DNA from: Lepus europaeus
Taxonomy: Eukaryota > Chordata > Mammalia > Lagomorpha > Leporidae
Assembly (NCBI RefSeq): GCF_033115175.1
Contig: NC_084847.1
Coordinates: forward strand, 43,261,905 to 43,325,904
DNA: 64,000 bases
Direction of reading: 5' to 3'
The notes below the pieces were generated by a model that was given only the letters and a program-made list of their open reading frames with translations, did no database searches and was not told where the DNA came from. This document shows, piece by piece, positions 12,061 through 22,929 of the stretch (position 1 is its first letter; every line of letters starts with the position of its first letter). The position numbers and the translations under genes are program-made.

Positions 12061-15000
12061 CTGAAGGATGATGATCCGTCTTCTGTAGCTACTTCCTGCT
12101 GGCCAGGGGCGTTGTCCCTACCTATCCAGGGTTCGGAAACCTCTTCTTAGCTCATCTAATCGATCCATCTCATGAGCTGGGAAATTTTCATCTGTCACGG
12201 CCAATCGCTGTTGCCCCTGCAAGGTCATCATCATTTTGAGAAGCTGTTGAATTCTGAAACAGAAAAGTTTGTCAATCAGGATGAGCATAATTGGAAAACA
12301 GATAAATTGCAAGCTGAATCCCCTTCAAGATAGGAGGAGTATATTTCACTGTTTCCCAAAACATGGGCATTGATAGATTGTCTTTGCCCAGATTATAAAA
12401 CCATCTAGCGTAGCCATAAAGACTGGTAGTATCCTTTTCAGTGAATATACAACTGTTAGAGTAGGTGCCGTAGATTCCGTTAATCACTGCACACACTCCT
12501 GGTTTTGCCAGTATGCATTTTACGGCCAGCTAGTTGTCCATGACTGTCTTAGAGCACCCACAGACTCAAGTAATTGCTGTAAAATCTGGCCTGAAGTGTA
12601 GGCTCTAGTTTGGCCCACACAATAAACAGATTTTTAAATGGTTTTCTATGGCTTAGCAGGATCTCCTACTATCATACTACAAGAACTATGGAGTTTTCCT
12701 CACAACAGCAGCCTCCTGAGAGAATAAAAGATAGGCAAAATATGTGTGCCACTAAGTGTAGCAGGTGCAATATGATAAAAGGAAAGACTTTACTCACCCC
12801 TTTGCCCTTTGAAGATGTATTCGAGATGTTGGATGCATTCACAAGAGTGAGCAGACTTGTTCTCTGTGTGCACCTGTGAAAACTAAAGAGGTAGAACTGA
12901 GATCCTTGACAAATGTACCCAGCTTGGGATGCCCTGAATTTGACTTCAGTAGGAGTGCTGAGTAGCACCTGGTAGGATCCCTTTCATCTAGGCTGCAATT
13001 GATCAGAGGAAGAGTCTTTGCTCCAAGTGTCTCTTAAGCCTTGGTCTCCTGGGGACAGGCTGTTCATGACGTTTGGAACCTGGCACTGTGAGAATTTTAT
13101 TACCACAGTCCATTAGCCTCTTGTATAGTAAAAAGATTAATAATAAACTTTTATCTGATCCTGTATCCCTGAGTGAAAGAAGGTGTCAGAGGTGAAGAAG
13201 ACCTTTTTATATAGCATTTTAGTCAGGCAGTTTTAAAGCAGCCTTAGGTGCCACTTTGATCCTGAGGGCAATAGGTAAGAATTTAAGCCATGTTTCTGAG
13301 GTCTCTTGGCAAAGCTTCGCCAGGACTTTCTTAAGAATATGATTAGCTTTTTGACTTTGATGACTAAGGTCTCCAAGGGGTATGGAGATAAGAAAAACCT
13401 AAAGCAGTCACCACATGCTGAGGTACTTTCTTTATGACAGTATTCAGCCTGTACCCTCCAAATACCCAAGGAACTTCTGGCATTAAACCTTCTCTTCCAA
13501 AAGAGTGAGAGTCATATATTAATAATCCTCCAATCAGCGCATAGGCTTATGACTGAATGCCCACCTCCACTGCATCCTTCATGTAGCCTGGTTGAGATCA
13601 TTCTGTGACAGGGCGCGGGTAGTGAGGATATTTAGTGACCAAAAAGCTCAGGTAGCAAAGCCATTTCTAGAACCTGCTCTGTAGCAGCGACTTTTGCTGC
13701 CTTATCTGCTAGCACATTTCCCTGAATAGCATGGTTATCTGTCTTCTTGTGTCCCCTGCAGTGGATGACATCTAAAGACTCCAGTGCTCCTGAAGGAGAG
13801 CTAACATCTCTTCTTATTTAATGGGAGAGTTCTTTGCAGTCAGGAGGGCTCTTCTTTTCCGAATTGCTCCATGTGCATGGAACTCAAGGAAAACAAACTG
13901 GAGTCTGGACATATTAACTCAGCTCTTCCCCATTGCAAGGCTCTAGTTAACGCAGTAAGTTTGGCCTTTTGCAATCAAGTGCTAGTTGGCAATGTCTGAG
14001 ATTCTATCACCTGAGTAAGACCCACCATGGCATAACCTGCCTTTTTAACTCCATACTTCATGTAACTACTGCCGTCTATAAACCACTCAGTATCTCGATT
14101 TTCTAGAGTTTTTTAAACTGTACCCTTAGGAGTCAGTCCACAGGGACAAATGAAGAGTCATACACAGCTGAAGTTTCTGTAGAACCTGAGAAGACAAAAG
14201 TGATATGGCTCTCCACAAACCCCGTTATGCTTATACATGTGATTCAGATCTCTTGTGTTAGTTGTATTGGATACATTACAAAGTTTTTATACCCCAATTT
14301 GAGGTTCTCAGTTTTAAGCAACCTGCCTCCAGGGCTCCCTGTGGGTTGATCTATATCTAAGGGCATCTTCATTACCCAATGCCCCTATTAAAATGTCTTA
14401 ATGAACATGTCTTACATAACCTGGCCATTGGAAGAGTGCTGCTGCTTTTGCAAAGGTGCCAACAACTGGGGAGCAAATGCATGTATAATTGGGGCATTTT
14501 TCCAGCATCCAACTTGAGCTTATGGGATGTCATCTCTGCAAGAAATGATCTCTAGTGGGGCACTGTTCCTCACACCAGGAGGAAAAGCTCCTGGGTTGTA
14601 AAAATAACACAGCCTATGCCTGAAGATCAGCTGCTAGAGTTTGTAAGCCCTGAAGCTTCTGAGCCCTGAACATTCTCTGGGGCTAGGACCAGCATATCTA
14701 GAGCTTGTGACCTCAGGTAGCATTGAAACTCATACCTGGGTGTGTATTCCAGGGCAGCAGAAACCAGCATAAAGCTAAGATAAATTGTAGTGCTGCTGAC
14801 TAGGTACATGGCTAGCACTAGCTAAGGGGTCCACCATGGTCAGGTAGGGTCCACTTCCATCATCCACTGAAAAGCTGAAGTCACACTTGAGGCTTCCAGG
14901 GTTGGGCAAAGTCTCTCCCTCAGCTCCTGTTGAGGAACTCCTGCCATGTTAGGAAGTACCACCTGCTGACAGGGTTGTGGCACATATACAATGCACAAAT

Positions 15001-15545
15001 GTTTTGAGGACCACTCCAGTCAGATGAAGAGAAGTTTGCTAGCAAAAGGCGAGTGCTTGGCCCATCTGCCCATCTTAATAAGGAACACACCATGATTCAA
15101 AATCTCAACACAGAGCTTTTTAGCCAGGTGTATTGCATCCAGTAGAAACTAAATGCCAAGCTCCAGGTTTTTCAGCAGCAAGAATGAATTTTAAAAACAC
15201 ACTACAAACTAGAAACAAAGGTTTTGGGCACAAGGCCACAAACTGGCCAACTCTCTTCCCATTTCTCTGTCCAGATCTTCCTTACAAAGACATCTCATAG
15301 TCGCCTTTCCTCCCCTATAGCTATAACTCAGGAACAAGGTCCCCACAACTGCATCTCAACAGATCTGCCTGAGATCAAGAGCAGTGAGACTGAGGAAGAC
15401 ACTTTTGAATTTTCACAAGAAGGTAAAAGCTTAGTATAGCTGAGACAGAAACAAATTGAATTCCACTTACCACTGTTGCTTTTTTGGTTCCCTGTTGGGC
15501 TTTCTCAGACACCTGGCTGGCTCACCCATAAGAAGTGAAGCAAGT
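12060..15545 (-). mobile_element. Decayed endogenous retrovirus interior (gamma-type), pol RNase H relic
   Basis: On the minus strand, 14066-14096 encodes an RNase H opening with DTEWFIDGSS. About 110 codons later, 13698-13763 encodes the RNase H end with HCRGHKK and GNVLADKAA, both typical of gammaretrovirus-like pol. The two blocks lie in different frames with stops between them, so pol is dead. The part nearest the 3' LTR (12118-12500) holds short open frames that may derive from env, including a hydrophobic segment followed by a charged tail; this is weak. The 3.5-kb interior is too short for full gag-pol-env, so large deletions are implied. No gag motif was recognised. Confidence 0.7.
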
Positions 15546-15786
15546 GGGGCAGCTGAATGTGTATTCCAGGTGTGTGCCTTCTACTCAGGGAGGCATTCTA
15601 AGTACAGGCACATATACACTGTCCAGAATGATGAAGTTTATTAAAAAGGTGAGAAAACACACATGCATGGGCATAGGTGGGGAGTGGCCAGCAGCATAAA
15701 TAGCTGGGGGAGGGGAATAGGAGAGGCAGCACCTCCTTCTGTCCTGGTCTCCAGCTGAAGAGCTTGCTTTTCCTGGAATCTAGACT
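15545..15786 (-). mobile_element. 5' LTR of the same endogenous retrovirus, partial
   Basis: Diverged copy of the 11.6-12.0 kb LTR, including the minus-strand AATAAA (about 15634) and the CCACTCCCCACC-type block. The U3 side is cut short at about 15786, where a C repeat begins. The divergence between the two LTRs indicates an old insertion. Confidence 0.6.
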
Positions 15787-15794
15787 AAGTTAAG

Positions 15795-16085
15795 GTCCCC
15801 ATTCCATCTTTCTGCTCGTGTGCACCTTGGAAGGCAGCAGGTGATGGCTCAAATACCTGAGTTCTTTCCACTCCCTTGGGAGACCAGGATGGAGCTCCAA
15901 GTTCTGGGCTTCAGCCTGGCCCAGCCATGGCTGTTGTGAGCATTTGGGGAGTGAAGCAGAAGATGGAAGATACATCTCTCTCTCTCTCACTCTCTCTGTC
16001 TCTCTTTCAATCTCTGCTTCTGCCTCTGTAAATTTGCCTTTCAAATTAATAAATATTTTTTAAAATTAAAAATAAATATAAAGCT
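15795..16085 (+). mobile_element. CSINE, plus strand
   Basis: Body GGCAGCAGGTGATGGCTCAA, GGAGACCAGGATGGAG and CCTGGCCCAGCCATGGC. A pyrimidine tract and an AATAAATATTTTTT tail follow. Confidence 0.8.
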
Positions 16086-16099
16086 ATTTCCTTATAACA

Positions 16100-16440
16100 A
16101 AAAAAAGATTTATTGATTTGGAAGGCAAAGTCTGTGGCAGGGAGTGGGAGGAGAGAGACAGAGACAGAGACAGAGAGAGACTCCTCCATCTACTGCTTCA
16201 CCTCCCAAATGACCAGAACAGACAAGCTGGGCCAGGCCAGAGGCAGGAACTTCTTCTGGGTTTCCCATGTAGGTGGCAGTGACCCAAGTACTTGCGCCAA
16301 CCTTCATGTCTTTCCCAGATGCATTAGCGGGGAGCTGGATTGGAAGTAGAGCAGCTGGAACATGAACTGACTCCAATATGGAGTGTGGGTGTTCCAAGTG
16401 GTGGCTTAACCACAAAATAGAACTGCCACCCAAATTTTTA
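16100..16440 (-). mobile_element. CSINE, minus strand
   Basis: Starts AAAAAAAGATTTATTGATTTGG. The body has TTCTTCTGGGTTTCCCATG and the head ends near AACTGCCACCC. Confidence 0.8.
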
Positions 16441-16539
16441 AACAATGAATTGTCAAGTAGTCCATCTAGGTATATATACATCTAAGTATATATATATATA
16501 TATATATCTAGGTATATGACTCCAAGAATTGGAAACGGG

Positions 16540-16850
16540 GGTGGGTGTTGTGGTGCAGCCAATTAACCTGCCACTTGGGAGGTCCACATCCCATACTGGA
16601 GTGTCTGGTTCCAGTCTTTGTTAATTTGCTTTCAATTCAGCTTCCTGCTAATACTCATGGGAAGGTAACAGATTATGGCTCCAGTTCTTGGGCCTCTGTC
16701 AACTATGTGGGAGACCTAGATGGAGTGCAGGGCTCCCGGCTTTATCCTGGCCTGCCTTCACTGTTGTGGCCATCTGGGGATTGAGGCAGAGCTCTCTCTC
16801 AGTCACGGTGTCTTTCAAATACATGAGTACATACATAATAAAAGAATTGA
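16540..16850 (+). mobile_element. CSINE, plus strand, within L1
   Basis: Head GGGTGGGTGTTGTGGTGCAG, body GTGGGAGACCTAGATGGAGT, tail ACATAATAAAAG. Confidence 0.8.
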
Positions 16851-17084
16851 AAACAGGGTCTCAAGGAGTAATTTGTACCCATGTTCACAGTAGCATTATT
16901 CACATTACCCTGATATGCAAACAACCCATAGGACCATCAAAAGAAAATGAGTGTGGGAAAACAATGTGGTCCAACTGAACCATGGAGTATTATTCAGCCT
17001 CACTAAGGCAGGATATTCTGACACTTGCTACTGCAGGCATGAATCCTGAGGACTGGATACTACAAACCAGCCACAGAAAGACAA

Positions 17085-17400
17085 ACACCAAGGACAGGCA
17101 GTTAAGATGCCTGTGTACCATGTCAGAATTATTGGGTTTCACTCTCAGCTCTGGCTCCTGACTCCAACTTTCTCTGTTGCAGACAGGAAAGTAGCAGCTG
17201 ATGGCTCATGTGGTTGGGTTCATTTCATGCACATGAGAAGCCTGAATTGAGTTCCCAGCTCCTGGCTTCAGCTCAGTCCAGTACTTGCCATTACAGGCCT
17301 GCAAGGAGTGAACCAGCTGATAGGAGCTCTGCCTGTCTCTCTGCCTCTCAAAGAGCAAATACAATGAAATTTAAAAGAGAGAGCAAATACTGCATAATGC
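17085..17400 (+). mobile_element. CSINE, plus strand, within L1
   Basis: AAGATGCCTGTGTACCATGTC, CAGCTGATGGCTCATGTGG and CTCTGCCTGTCTCTCTGCCTC mark a C repeat. Confidence 0.7.
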
Positions 17401-17989
17401 TTGAGACAGAGTTGTCCCATTCATTGAGACAGGAGTAGACCTGGGGGTGCCAGAGGCTGGGAAAGGGGGTTGGGAGTGTTTCATGTGGAGTAGAGGAGTG
17501 GCAGTGATGTCCACACAACCCTGTGAATGCTCTTCATGCCACTACTGCATACTTAAAAAGGGTTAAAATAGTAACATTTGTGTTTTGTACTATTAGCATA
17601 ATTTAAAAGGTAAAAGAATTCCCCCACCCCAATATCTATCAATGCAGACCAAAGTTACTCAATTTGACTATAGCTGCCAATACTAGGCTGGGCTTGACAG
17701 TGACCCCAGACATCACATACCTAAGTGGGCCACTGGGGACAGCAGCTGCCAGTCATCCCCCAAGCAGCCAGTGGCCCCTGCACACAGCCCAAAACAGGAT
17801 GGGAGACTATTTGAGTATAACCTGAGAGCCCAGTACATTCATGCTAGAAGGAAGGCTTATCTTCCACATGTACCTGGGCATGGATGCATCCAAGCAGGGT
17901 TTCCTTGAGCAAGCACATGGCTGGATTTGTCATCCCAGAAACTCCAGACCTCACTGTGTCACAAGGAATTTCAGAGCCTCCTCCCCAAC

Positions 17990-18075
17990 TTTTTAGTGGT
18001 AACCAGAGCTCAGAATATGAGAGGTACTTGCCCAGTACTACACACCTTGTAGACGTGAAGGCAAGGTTTGTACAG
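17990..18075 (-). repeat. MIR-like relic
   Basis: GAGGTACTTGCCCAGTACTACAC resembles the MIR core on the minus strand. It lies in otherwise unique sequence (17.6-18.65 kb), 3' of the kinase gene. Confidence 0.4.
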
Positions 18076-18669
18076 CTCTTGGAAGTCCCAGGGCCTGGTC
18101 TCTTTGTTCCTTTTTTCTACTTTTTATGGAATCAAGGAGATGTTTATGCATATGGTTCTGTAAATTCTGTTGAATGCACAGAGTGTGGCTCTGTCCTCAG
18201 AATCCAGATAGACAAAGGCCCCTGAGGCTGGCACTGTGCCCCAGTATGTTATGCCTCTTCTAAAGGAGCTTCTATAATAAGTCCTTATAAATGGATACAT
18301 TCACTACAGCATTTCAATGTCAGATGTCTGTTTCTCTGGTGCCTAGCAAATGGTCATGGATGCTAACCAATAAAAATGCTATTCTGCTGTCTACTTGAAC
18401 CATGGGACAACCGAGAAATGTCACTGACCTGACCACTGAAGTGAGGTTATGCTCACCGGATCAGCTGCTAATCACATGAGACACAGGATCTGGTGGTGTG
18501 GTCTGGTCTGACGCCTGATCCTAGTTCCTCCTATGAGACCCATTGCCTTCACTCCCTGCCTGTTATTTCTTACTGCCTCCCCACAATCCCTCCTCCCAGA
18601 CAGGGATCATAACTTCCTCTTGGGCATTTCCAGTGAATGAAGCTATGGGGCCACCTTTCTCCTCTGAAT

Positions 18670-20553
18670 TCAGAGGTCTTCCTCTGGGTCTGGCAGGATA
18701 CAACACACCCCCAGAAGGCAGTTCACGATCCTCCTGCAGACCCCCCAGCAGCCCTTGCTCTTGGCAGCTTTAACAGGTGAGGTCCCCGCCTCCTCATCCT
18801 GTTGGTTTTCTGGGAGGCTCTCGTCCTCTGCCACTCCCTGGGAACAGCTCCTGTCTGCTAAGTGGCCCTCACTGCTGCTGGAGCTGAGAGTGGATATGGA
18901 GGACACAGGGCTGTTGTACTTGAGGACTGGCCAGGGAATGTAGGTCTTCCTCCTTATCCCAGGTTGGGGACCATCTGTCCTCTCAGCCTCACTGCTGGTG
19001 ATGCTGATAGTGGCTATGGAGGACAAGGAGCTGTTGTAGCTGAGGACTGGCCCAGGAATGTAGGTCCTCCTCCTTATGACAGGGTGGGGACTCTCTGACC
19101 TGCGGTCCTCACTGTTGCTGGTGTTGAGAGTGGACACAGAGGACACGGGGTTGTTGTACCTCAGGACTGGGTGAGGAGTGTGGATCATCATCACACCAGG
19201 TGGGGAACTGTCCATCCTGTGGGCTCCATGGCAGGCATTTAGCCCTGATGACTGGTTACCTTCGGGCAGCACTGGGGACATGGCGCTGGCTTGCAGACTG
19301 GGTGTCAGGGAGGCTGCTTTATGGCTCAGCTGAAAACCCAGCTCCACCAGGTAGCTTTGGGCCTCAGCATCCTGGGGAGATGCTAGAAGCTCCACTTCAG
19401 TGAGCTCAGGTCTTGCTGCTCCACTGAAGCCCTCCTGGGATTTCCCCCAGCTCAGAGCAGGGCACCAGCAGCCATCCTCCTCCTCACGGCCCAGCTGGAA
19501 GAGGAGGCCTGAGGGGTATTTTGGACCTTCAGTAGCATGCAAAGGACCTGGGAACCCCATGTACATTTCATTTCCTCCTCCTCTGAGGTAAGCCTTTAGC
19601 TGGGCTTGTCCCCACAGGGGGCCATCCTGTTCTCTGAGGCCCTCCTGAGAGCTCAGGCTCTCCACACTTCCACTGATGTCCTCGTCTTCAGTTGAACTCA
19701 GAGACTGTTCGGCTGCGTCTTCACTCAGTTTGGGCCCTTTCTGCTCCATGCGGAGCCACTTGTGGCCCATAGCATCTGCCACCATGGGCCTCTCAGCAGG
19801 GTCACAGGTCATCAGCCAGTCCAGGAGCTGCTCCAGTTCCCCACTTATAGAGGAGGGGATTAGGTAAGACCCAGCCAGGATGGCTTCCTTCAAGTACGCA
19901 AAGCTCTCCCCTTCAAAGGGCAGCCACCCTTTCACCATGGTGTATAGGAGCACACCCAGGCTCCACACATCAGCCTTGTACCCATCGAATTCCTTACCTA
20001 GGAATTCTTCCGGGGCACAATATTCGAGGCTGCCACACAATGAATTGAGTTGTTCGCCTTCAGTCAGCCTCTTGCTTAAGCCAAAGTCAATTAGTTTAAT
20101 ACACATGTTTCTGTCCACAAGGAGATTTTCTAATTTTATATCTCTGTGGACAACATGCTGCTTATGGCAGTATTCCACTGCTTCTAGGGTCTGACTGAAA
20201 TAGTAACACGCTTCTCCTTCCTTAAGGTGGCCACGCACTGCAACTAACTTTCCAAGGTCCCCCATGCTAATATATTCCATAAACAGGTAGGCTCTCTCTG
20301 CCGTGTAGTCTACCTGCATTAGCTTTACAATATTAGGGTGATGCAGAGAATTCATAATCTCTGCTTCCACCCTTGCTTGTGGGAACTCAGAGGAATCCCT
20401 GTGCCCTCTGGCAATGATCTTCACAGCGAACACGGTCCCACTTTCAGTATGGCGGGCCAGCTTCACCTTGCTGAAGCTGCCCTTGCCAAGGGTTCTGAGG
20501 ACATCATATCCCCGGAACACCTCCTCTGTGTGGGAGGATCTGTCACCACTCAT
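18670..20553 (-). CDS. Sperm motility kinase-like Ser/Thr protein kinase, intronless, 627 aa
   Basis: Uninterrupted 627-codon frame with a complete protein kinase domain at about residues 16-268. Visible elements are the glycine loop GKGSFSKV (23-30), the ATP-binding lysine in FAVKII (K45), the catalytic HRDIKLEN (136-143), DFG (156-158), APE (180-182) and the DVWSLGV helix (195-201). The CAMK/MARK-like activation loop LNSLCGSLEYCAPE and the small size place it with the Smok sperm motility kinases, which are intronless, testis-expressed relatives of MARK/AMPK in mammals (family knowledge). MARK kinases have Thr-Phe-Cys-Gly-Ser-Pro-Pro-Tyr in this loop. Here the Thr position is Ser171 and Pro-Pro is Leu-Glu, so activation may differ. 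After the kinase domain comes an acidic Ser/Glu stretch (278-310). Three 40-residue tandem repeats follow from 462 (each starting PVL.YN and holding IRRKTYIP-like text), and the protein ends in a Cys cluster (602, 606, 612, 617, 618) before PDPEEDL. The start is the first Met of the frame, just before the kinase core. No introns, stops or frameshifts are seen. TSSK or another MARK-derived retrogene is the alternative assignment. Confidence 0.9.
   Translation of the reverse strand: MSGDRSSHTEEVFRGYDVLRTLGKGSFSKVKLARHTESGTVFAVKIIARGHRDSSEFPQARVEAEIMNSLHHPNIVKLMQVDYTAERAYLFMEYISMGDLGKLVAVRGHLKEGEACYYFSQTLEAVEYCHKQHVVHRDIKLENLLVDRNMCIKLIDFGLSKRLTEGEQLNSLCGSLEYCAPEEFLGKEFDGYKADVWSLGVLLYTMVKGWLPFEGESFAYLKEAILAGSYLIPSSISGELEQLLDWLMTCDPAERPMVADAMGHKWLRMEQKGPKLSEDAAEQSLSSTEDEDISGSVESLSSQEGLREQDGPLWGQAQLKAYLRGGGNEMYMGFPGPLHATEGPKYPSGLLFQLGREEEDGCWCPALSWGKSQEGFSGAARPELTEVELLASPQDAEAQSYLVELGFQLSHKAASLTPSLQASAMSPVLPEGNQSSGLNACHGAHRMDSSPPGVMMIHTPHPVLRYNNPVSSVSTLNTSNSEDRRSESPHPVIRRRTYIPGPVLSYNSSLSSIATISITSSEAERTDGPQPGIRRKTYIPWPVLKYNSPVSSISTLSSSSSEGHLADRSCSQGVAEDESLPENQQDEEAGTSPVKAAKSKGCWGVCRRIVNCLLGVCCILPDPEEDL
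18870..19210 (-). repeat. In-frame 120-bp tandem repeat inside the kinase gene, about 3 copies
   Basis: Three near-identical units begin near 18870, 18990 and 19110, with a spacing of exactly 120 bp, so each encodes 40 residues in frame. Each unit encodes PVL.YN, a Ser/Thr-rich stretch (SS(V/I)(S/A)T) and SE. The first two also have an RRR/IRRK TYIP segment. The third is partial. The Ser/Thr density suggests phosphorylation sites; that is inference. Confidence 0.9.
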
Positions 20554-20635
20554 TGCGGGGATATCTTGGTATCTAGTGTACTGGGAGTAACACTGGCTAG
20601 TCTCCTATAGCACCTATGGTGACCTGGCAATCCAA

Positions 20636-22130
20636 TGAGAAAGAAACAAATGAATAAGTCAATATGTTAATACTACTAACAGGTAACACTACATTTACTA
20701 TACTACAGACTAATTCTATTCACTATACTCATGTTACTAATATAACAAGAAAAAGAGAAAAAGAAAATATATTTAAATTAAATACACAGAGATAAAAAGA
20801 GAAAAAAAATTGAGTTGGGGAAGAAAACTAAGAATAAAAAATAAAAAATAAGCTCTTAAAGAACAAATAGACAAAATAAACTGCATATGATCTTCACTGT
20901 ACTAATCAATAAGACGAATTCTAATTCACTATGTGATATTATGAACACAACAAGAGAAATCAAAAAAGGAATGAGATTTTTAAATAAAATATACACAGAT
21001 AAAAAGCAAAAATTTGAGGGTGAGAAAAGAGAAAAAAACAGGACAAAATAAAGAGCACTGAAAAGAATAGACAAAACAACAATATATAACTACACTAATT
21101 ATTAAGATTAATGCTGTTCACTATGCTAATATTTTGAACAAACAGTATATATGAATTACACTCTACTAATCATTAATTCAAACAAAATAATCAAGCGACA
21201 AAACAAAAACATGAAAAACCATAACTGAAAGTAAAACACCAACTCTTATAACTAAACTTACAATACTAATCCTCCTATGTAAAGTTATTACAGATGAGAA
21301 AAAAATGAAAAAGTTGAGATACACAAGAATAAACAATTAGAAAATGAAAAAAGAAAATAAATAGAAGAAATGACAAGAGATATCAAAAAGAAATGAGATT
21401 TTTAAATAAAATACACACAGATAAAATGCAAAAATTGGTGGGGGAGAAAAGAAGAAAAACAAAAAAACAACAAAATAAACAGCACTAAAAAGAACAGACA
21501 AAACAACAGAATATGAAGTACACTAATTATCAAGATTAATTCTATTCACTATGCTAATATTTTGAACATACACTATATATGAATTACACTATACTAATCA
21601 GTGATTCAAACAAAATAATCAAAAGTGACAAAACAAAAACAAATGAATGAAATAAACATGATAATAAATAAATAAATAAATAAATAAAATGACAGAAACA
21701 AATGAATAAGTCAACTAACAGGTAACACTACATTTACTATACTACAGACTAATTCTATTCACTATATTACTAATATAACAAGAAAAAGAGAAAAAGAAAA
21801 GATATTTAAATTAAATACATAGAGCTAAAAAGAAAAAAATTGAGCGGGGGAAGAAAACTAACAATAAAAAATAAAAAAATAAAGCTCTTAAAGAACAAAT
21901 AGACAAAAAATAACTGTATATGAACTTCACTGTACTAATCAATAAGACGAATTCTAATTCACTATGTGATTTTATGAACACAACAAGAGAAATCAAAAAA
22001 CAAATGAAATTTTTAAATAAAGTACACACAGATAAAAACCAAAATTTGTGGGGAATGGGGAAGAAAAGAGGGAAAACAAAATTAAAAAAAAAAAGAATAA
22101 AAGAAACAGCACTAAAAAGAACAGACAAAG
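20636..22130. repeat. AT-rich duplicated array, upstream of the kinase gene
   Basis: The segment starting near 20641 recurs near 21693 with high similarity: AACACTACATTTACTATACT, then a purine-rich run, then AGACGAATTCTAATTCACTA. The period is about 1,050 bp. A second subunit (ACACTAATTATTAAG, then GCTAATATTTTGAAC) occurs at about 21090, 21515 and 22945. The plus strand is strongly A-rich, leaving long T-rich open frames on the other strand. It starts about 80 bp from the kinase ATG. I do not recognise a known repeat family. Confidence 0.8.
21661..21690. repeat. (AAAT)n microsatellite at the array junction
   Basis: About 7 AATA units lie between two copies of the AT-rich array. Confidence 0.9.
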
Positions 22131-22929
22131 CTGAAGAGCCAAAGTGACTCTATTTTGTTTCTTTTTTTTTAGTTTTTTTTTTTTTTTTTGACAGGAAGAG
22201 TGGATAGTGAGAGAGACAGAGAGAAAGGTCTTCCTTTTTGCCATTGGTTCACCCTCCAATGGCTGCCATGGCCAGTGCACCGCACTGTTCCAATGGCAGA
22301 AGCCAGGTGCTTCTCCTGGTCTCCCATGGGGTGCAGGGCCCAAGCACTTGGGCCATCCTCCACTGCCTTCCTGGGCCACAGCAGAGAGCTGGCCTGGAAG
22401 AGGGGCAACTGGGATAGAATCCGGCGCCCCAACTGGACTAGAACCTGGTGTGCCGGCGCCGCAAGGCAGAGGATTAGCCTGTTAAGCCACGGCGCCGGCC
22501 ATGACACTATTTTGAAACAATAAAAATCAGCCTCTGTTTCCCATAGCAGACCCAAGACCTTGTATGAGCAGGCATTCAGGCATTCCGGAGGTATCAAAGC
22601 TTAGCAAGGACAGCTAGGCCTCAGCAGACCAAGGGCAGCTCAGTAGAGACTACCAAATGAGGTAACTTCCTGAACCCAAGCCAAATGGAGACTCCCCCAC
22701 CCTGCCCAATCACAAAAGGCCCCTTACCTTAAGCCCTTCCTGATGTTCTCCCCTTTAAAAGTGTCCCCAAACAAAGACCTGGGCCTTTCCTTCTTCCTTG
22801 CTGCGCCGGTTGGTTGGATGAGGTCCCTGTCGCGGCTTGTACCTTTTAATAAAAACCTTGCTTTTGGATTTCACTGTGATTGCGTCGCTGATAGGTTCTT
22901 GGGGAATCTACTCATCTGGGCATAACAAA
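22130..22929 (+). mobile_element. Solo LTR (gamma/ERV1-like), interrupted by a C repeat
   Basis: The body at 22501-22929 has promoter-like order: a CCCCTTTAAAAG TATA-type box near 22751, then AATAAA at about 22847, then a short tail ending GGGCATAA. Flanking DNA on both sides belongs to the AT-rich array, and a related copy at 21490-21520 lacks the LTR. That copy acts as an empty-site comparison and suggests a short duplication of about ACAAA. No viral genes adjoin it, so it is a solo LTR. Its exact first base is uncertain. Confidence 0.65.
22160..22501 (-). mobile_element. Young CSINE inside the solo LTR
   Basis: Minus-strand C repeat: poly-T at 22167-22189, GACAGG, and the head ending GGCGCCGGCC near 22500. 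Nearly identical flanks, GACTCTATTTTG on the left (from 22148) and GACACTATTTTG on the right (22503), are its target-site duplication. Confidence 0.9.

Larger units (their letters stand above)
16440..17600 (+). mobile_element. Old L1 3' end split by two CSINEs
   Basis: Parts at 16440-16540, 16840-17090 and 17400-17600 read as an L1 ORF2 end and 3' UTR. Landmarks are ATTCACATTACCCTGATATGC, GGAGTATTATTCAGCC and CCAGAGGCTGGGAAAGG. The two C repeats listed separately lie within it. A (TA)n run sits at 16486-16507. Confidence 0.7.

Noticed and set aside
20856-22128. Phe/Leu-rich minus-strand frames that look membrane-spanning
   Set aside because: They follow from A-rich plus-strand array DNA. Both copies share them only because the DNA is duplicated, and there is no other sign of coding.
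22188-22597. Open frames of 90-140 aa in several places with Trp/Ala/Gly-rich text (also 26.7, 28.2, 33.2, 42.8, 47.7, 49.7, 50.2 kb)
   Set aside because: All lie within C repeats and are the same translated SINE body; not genes.
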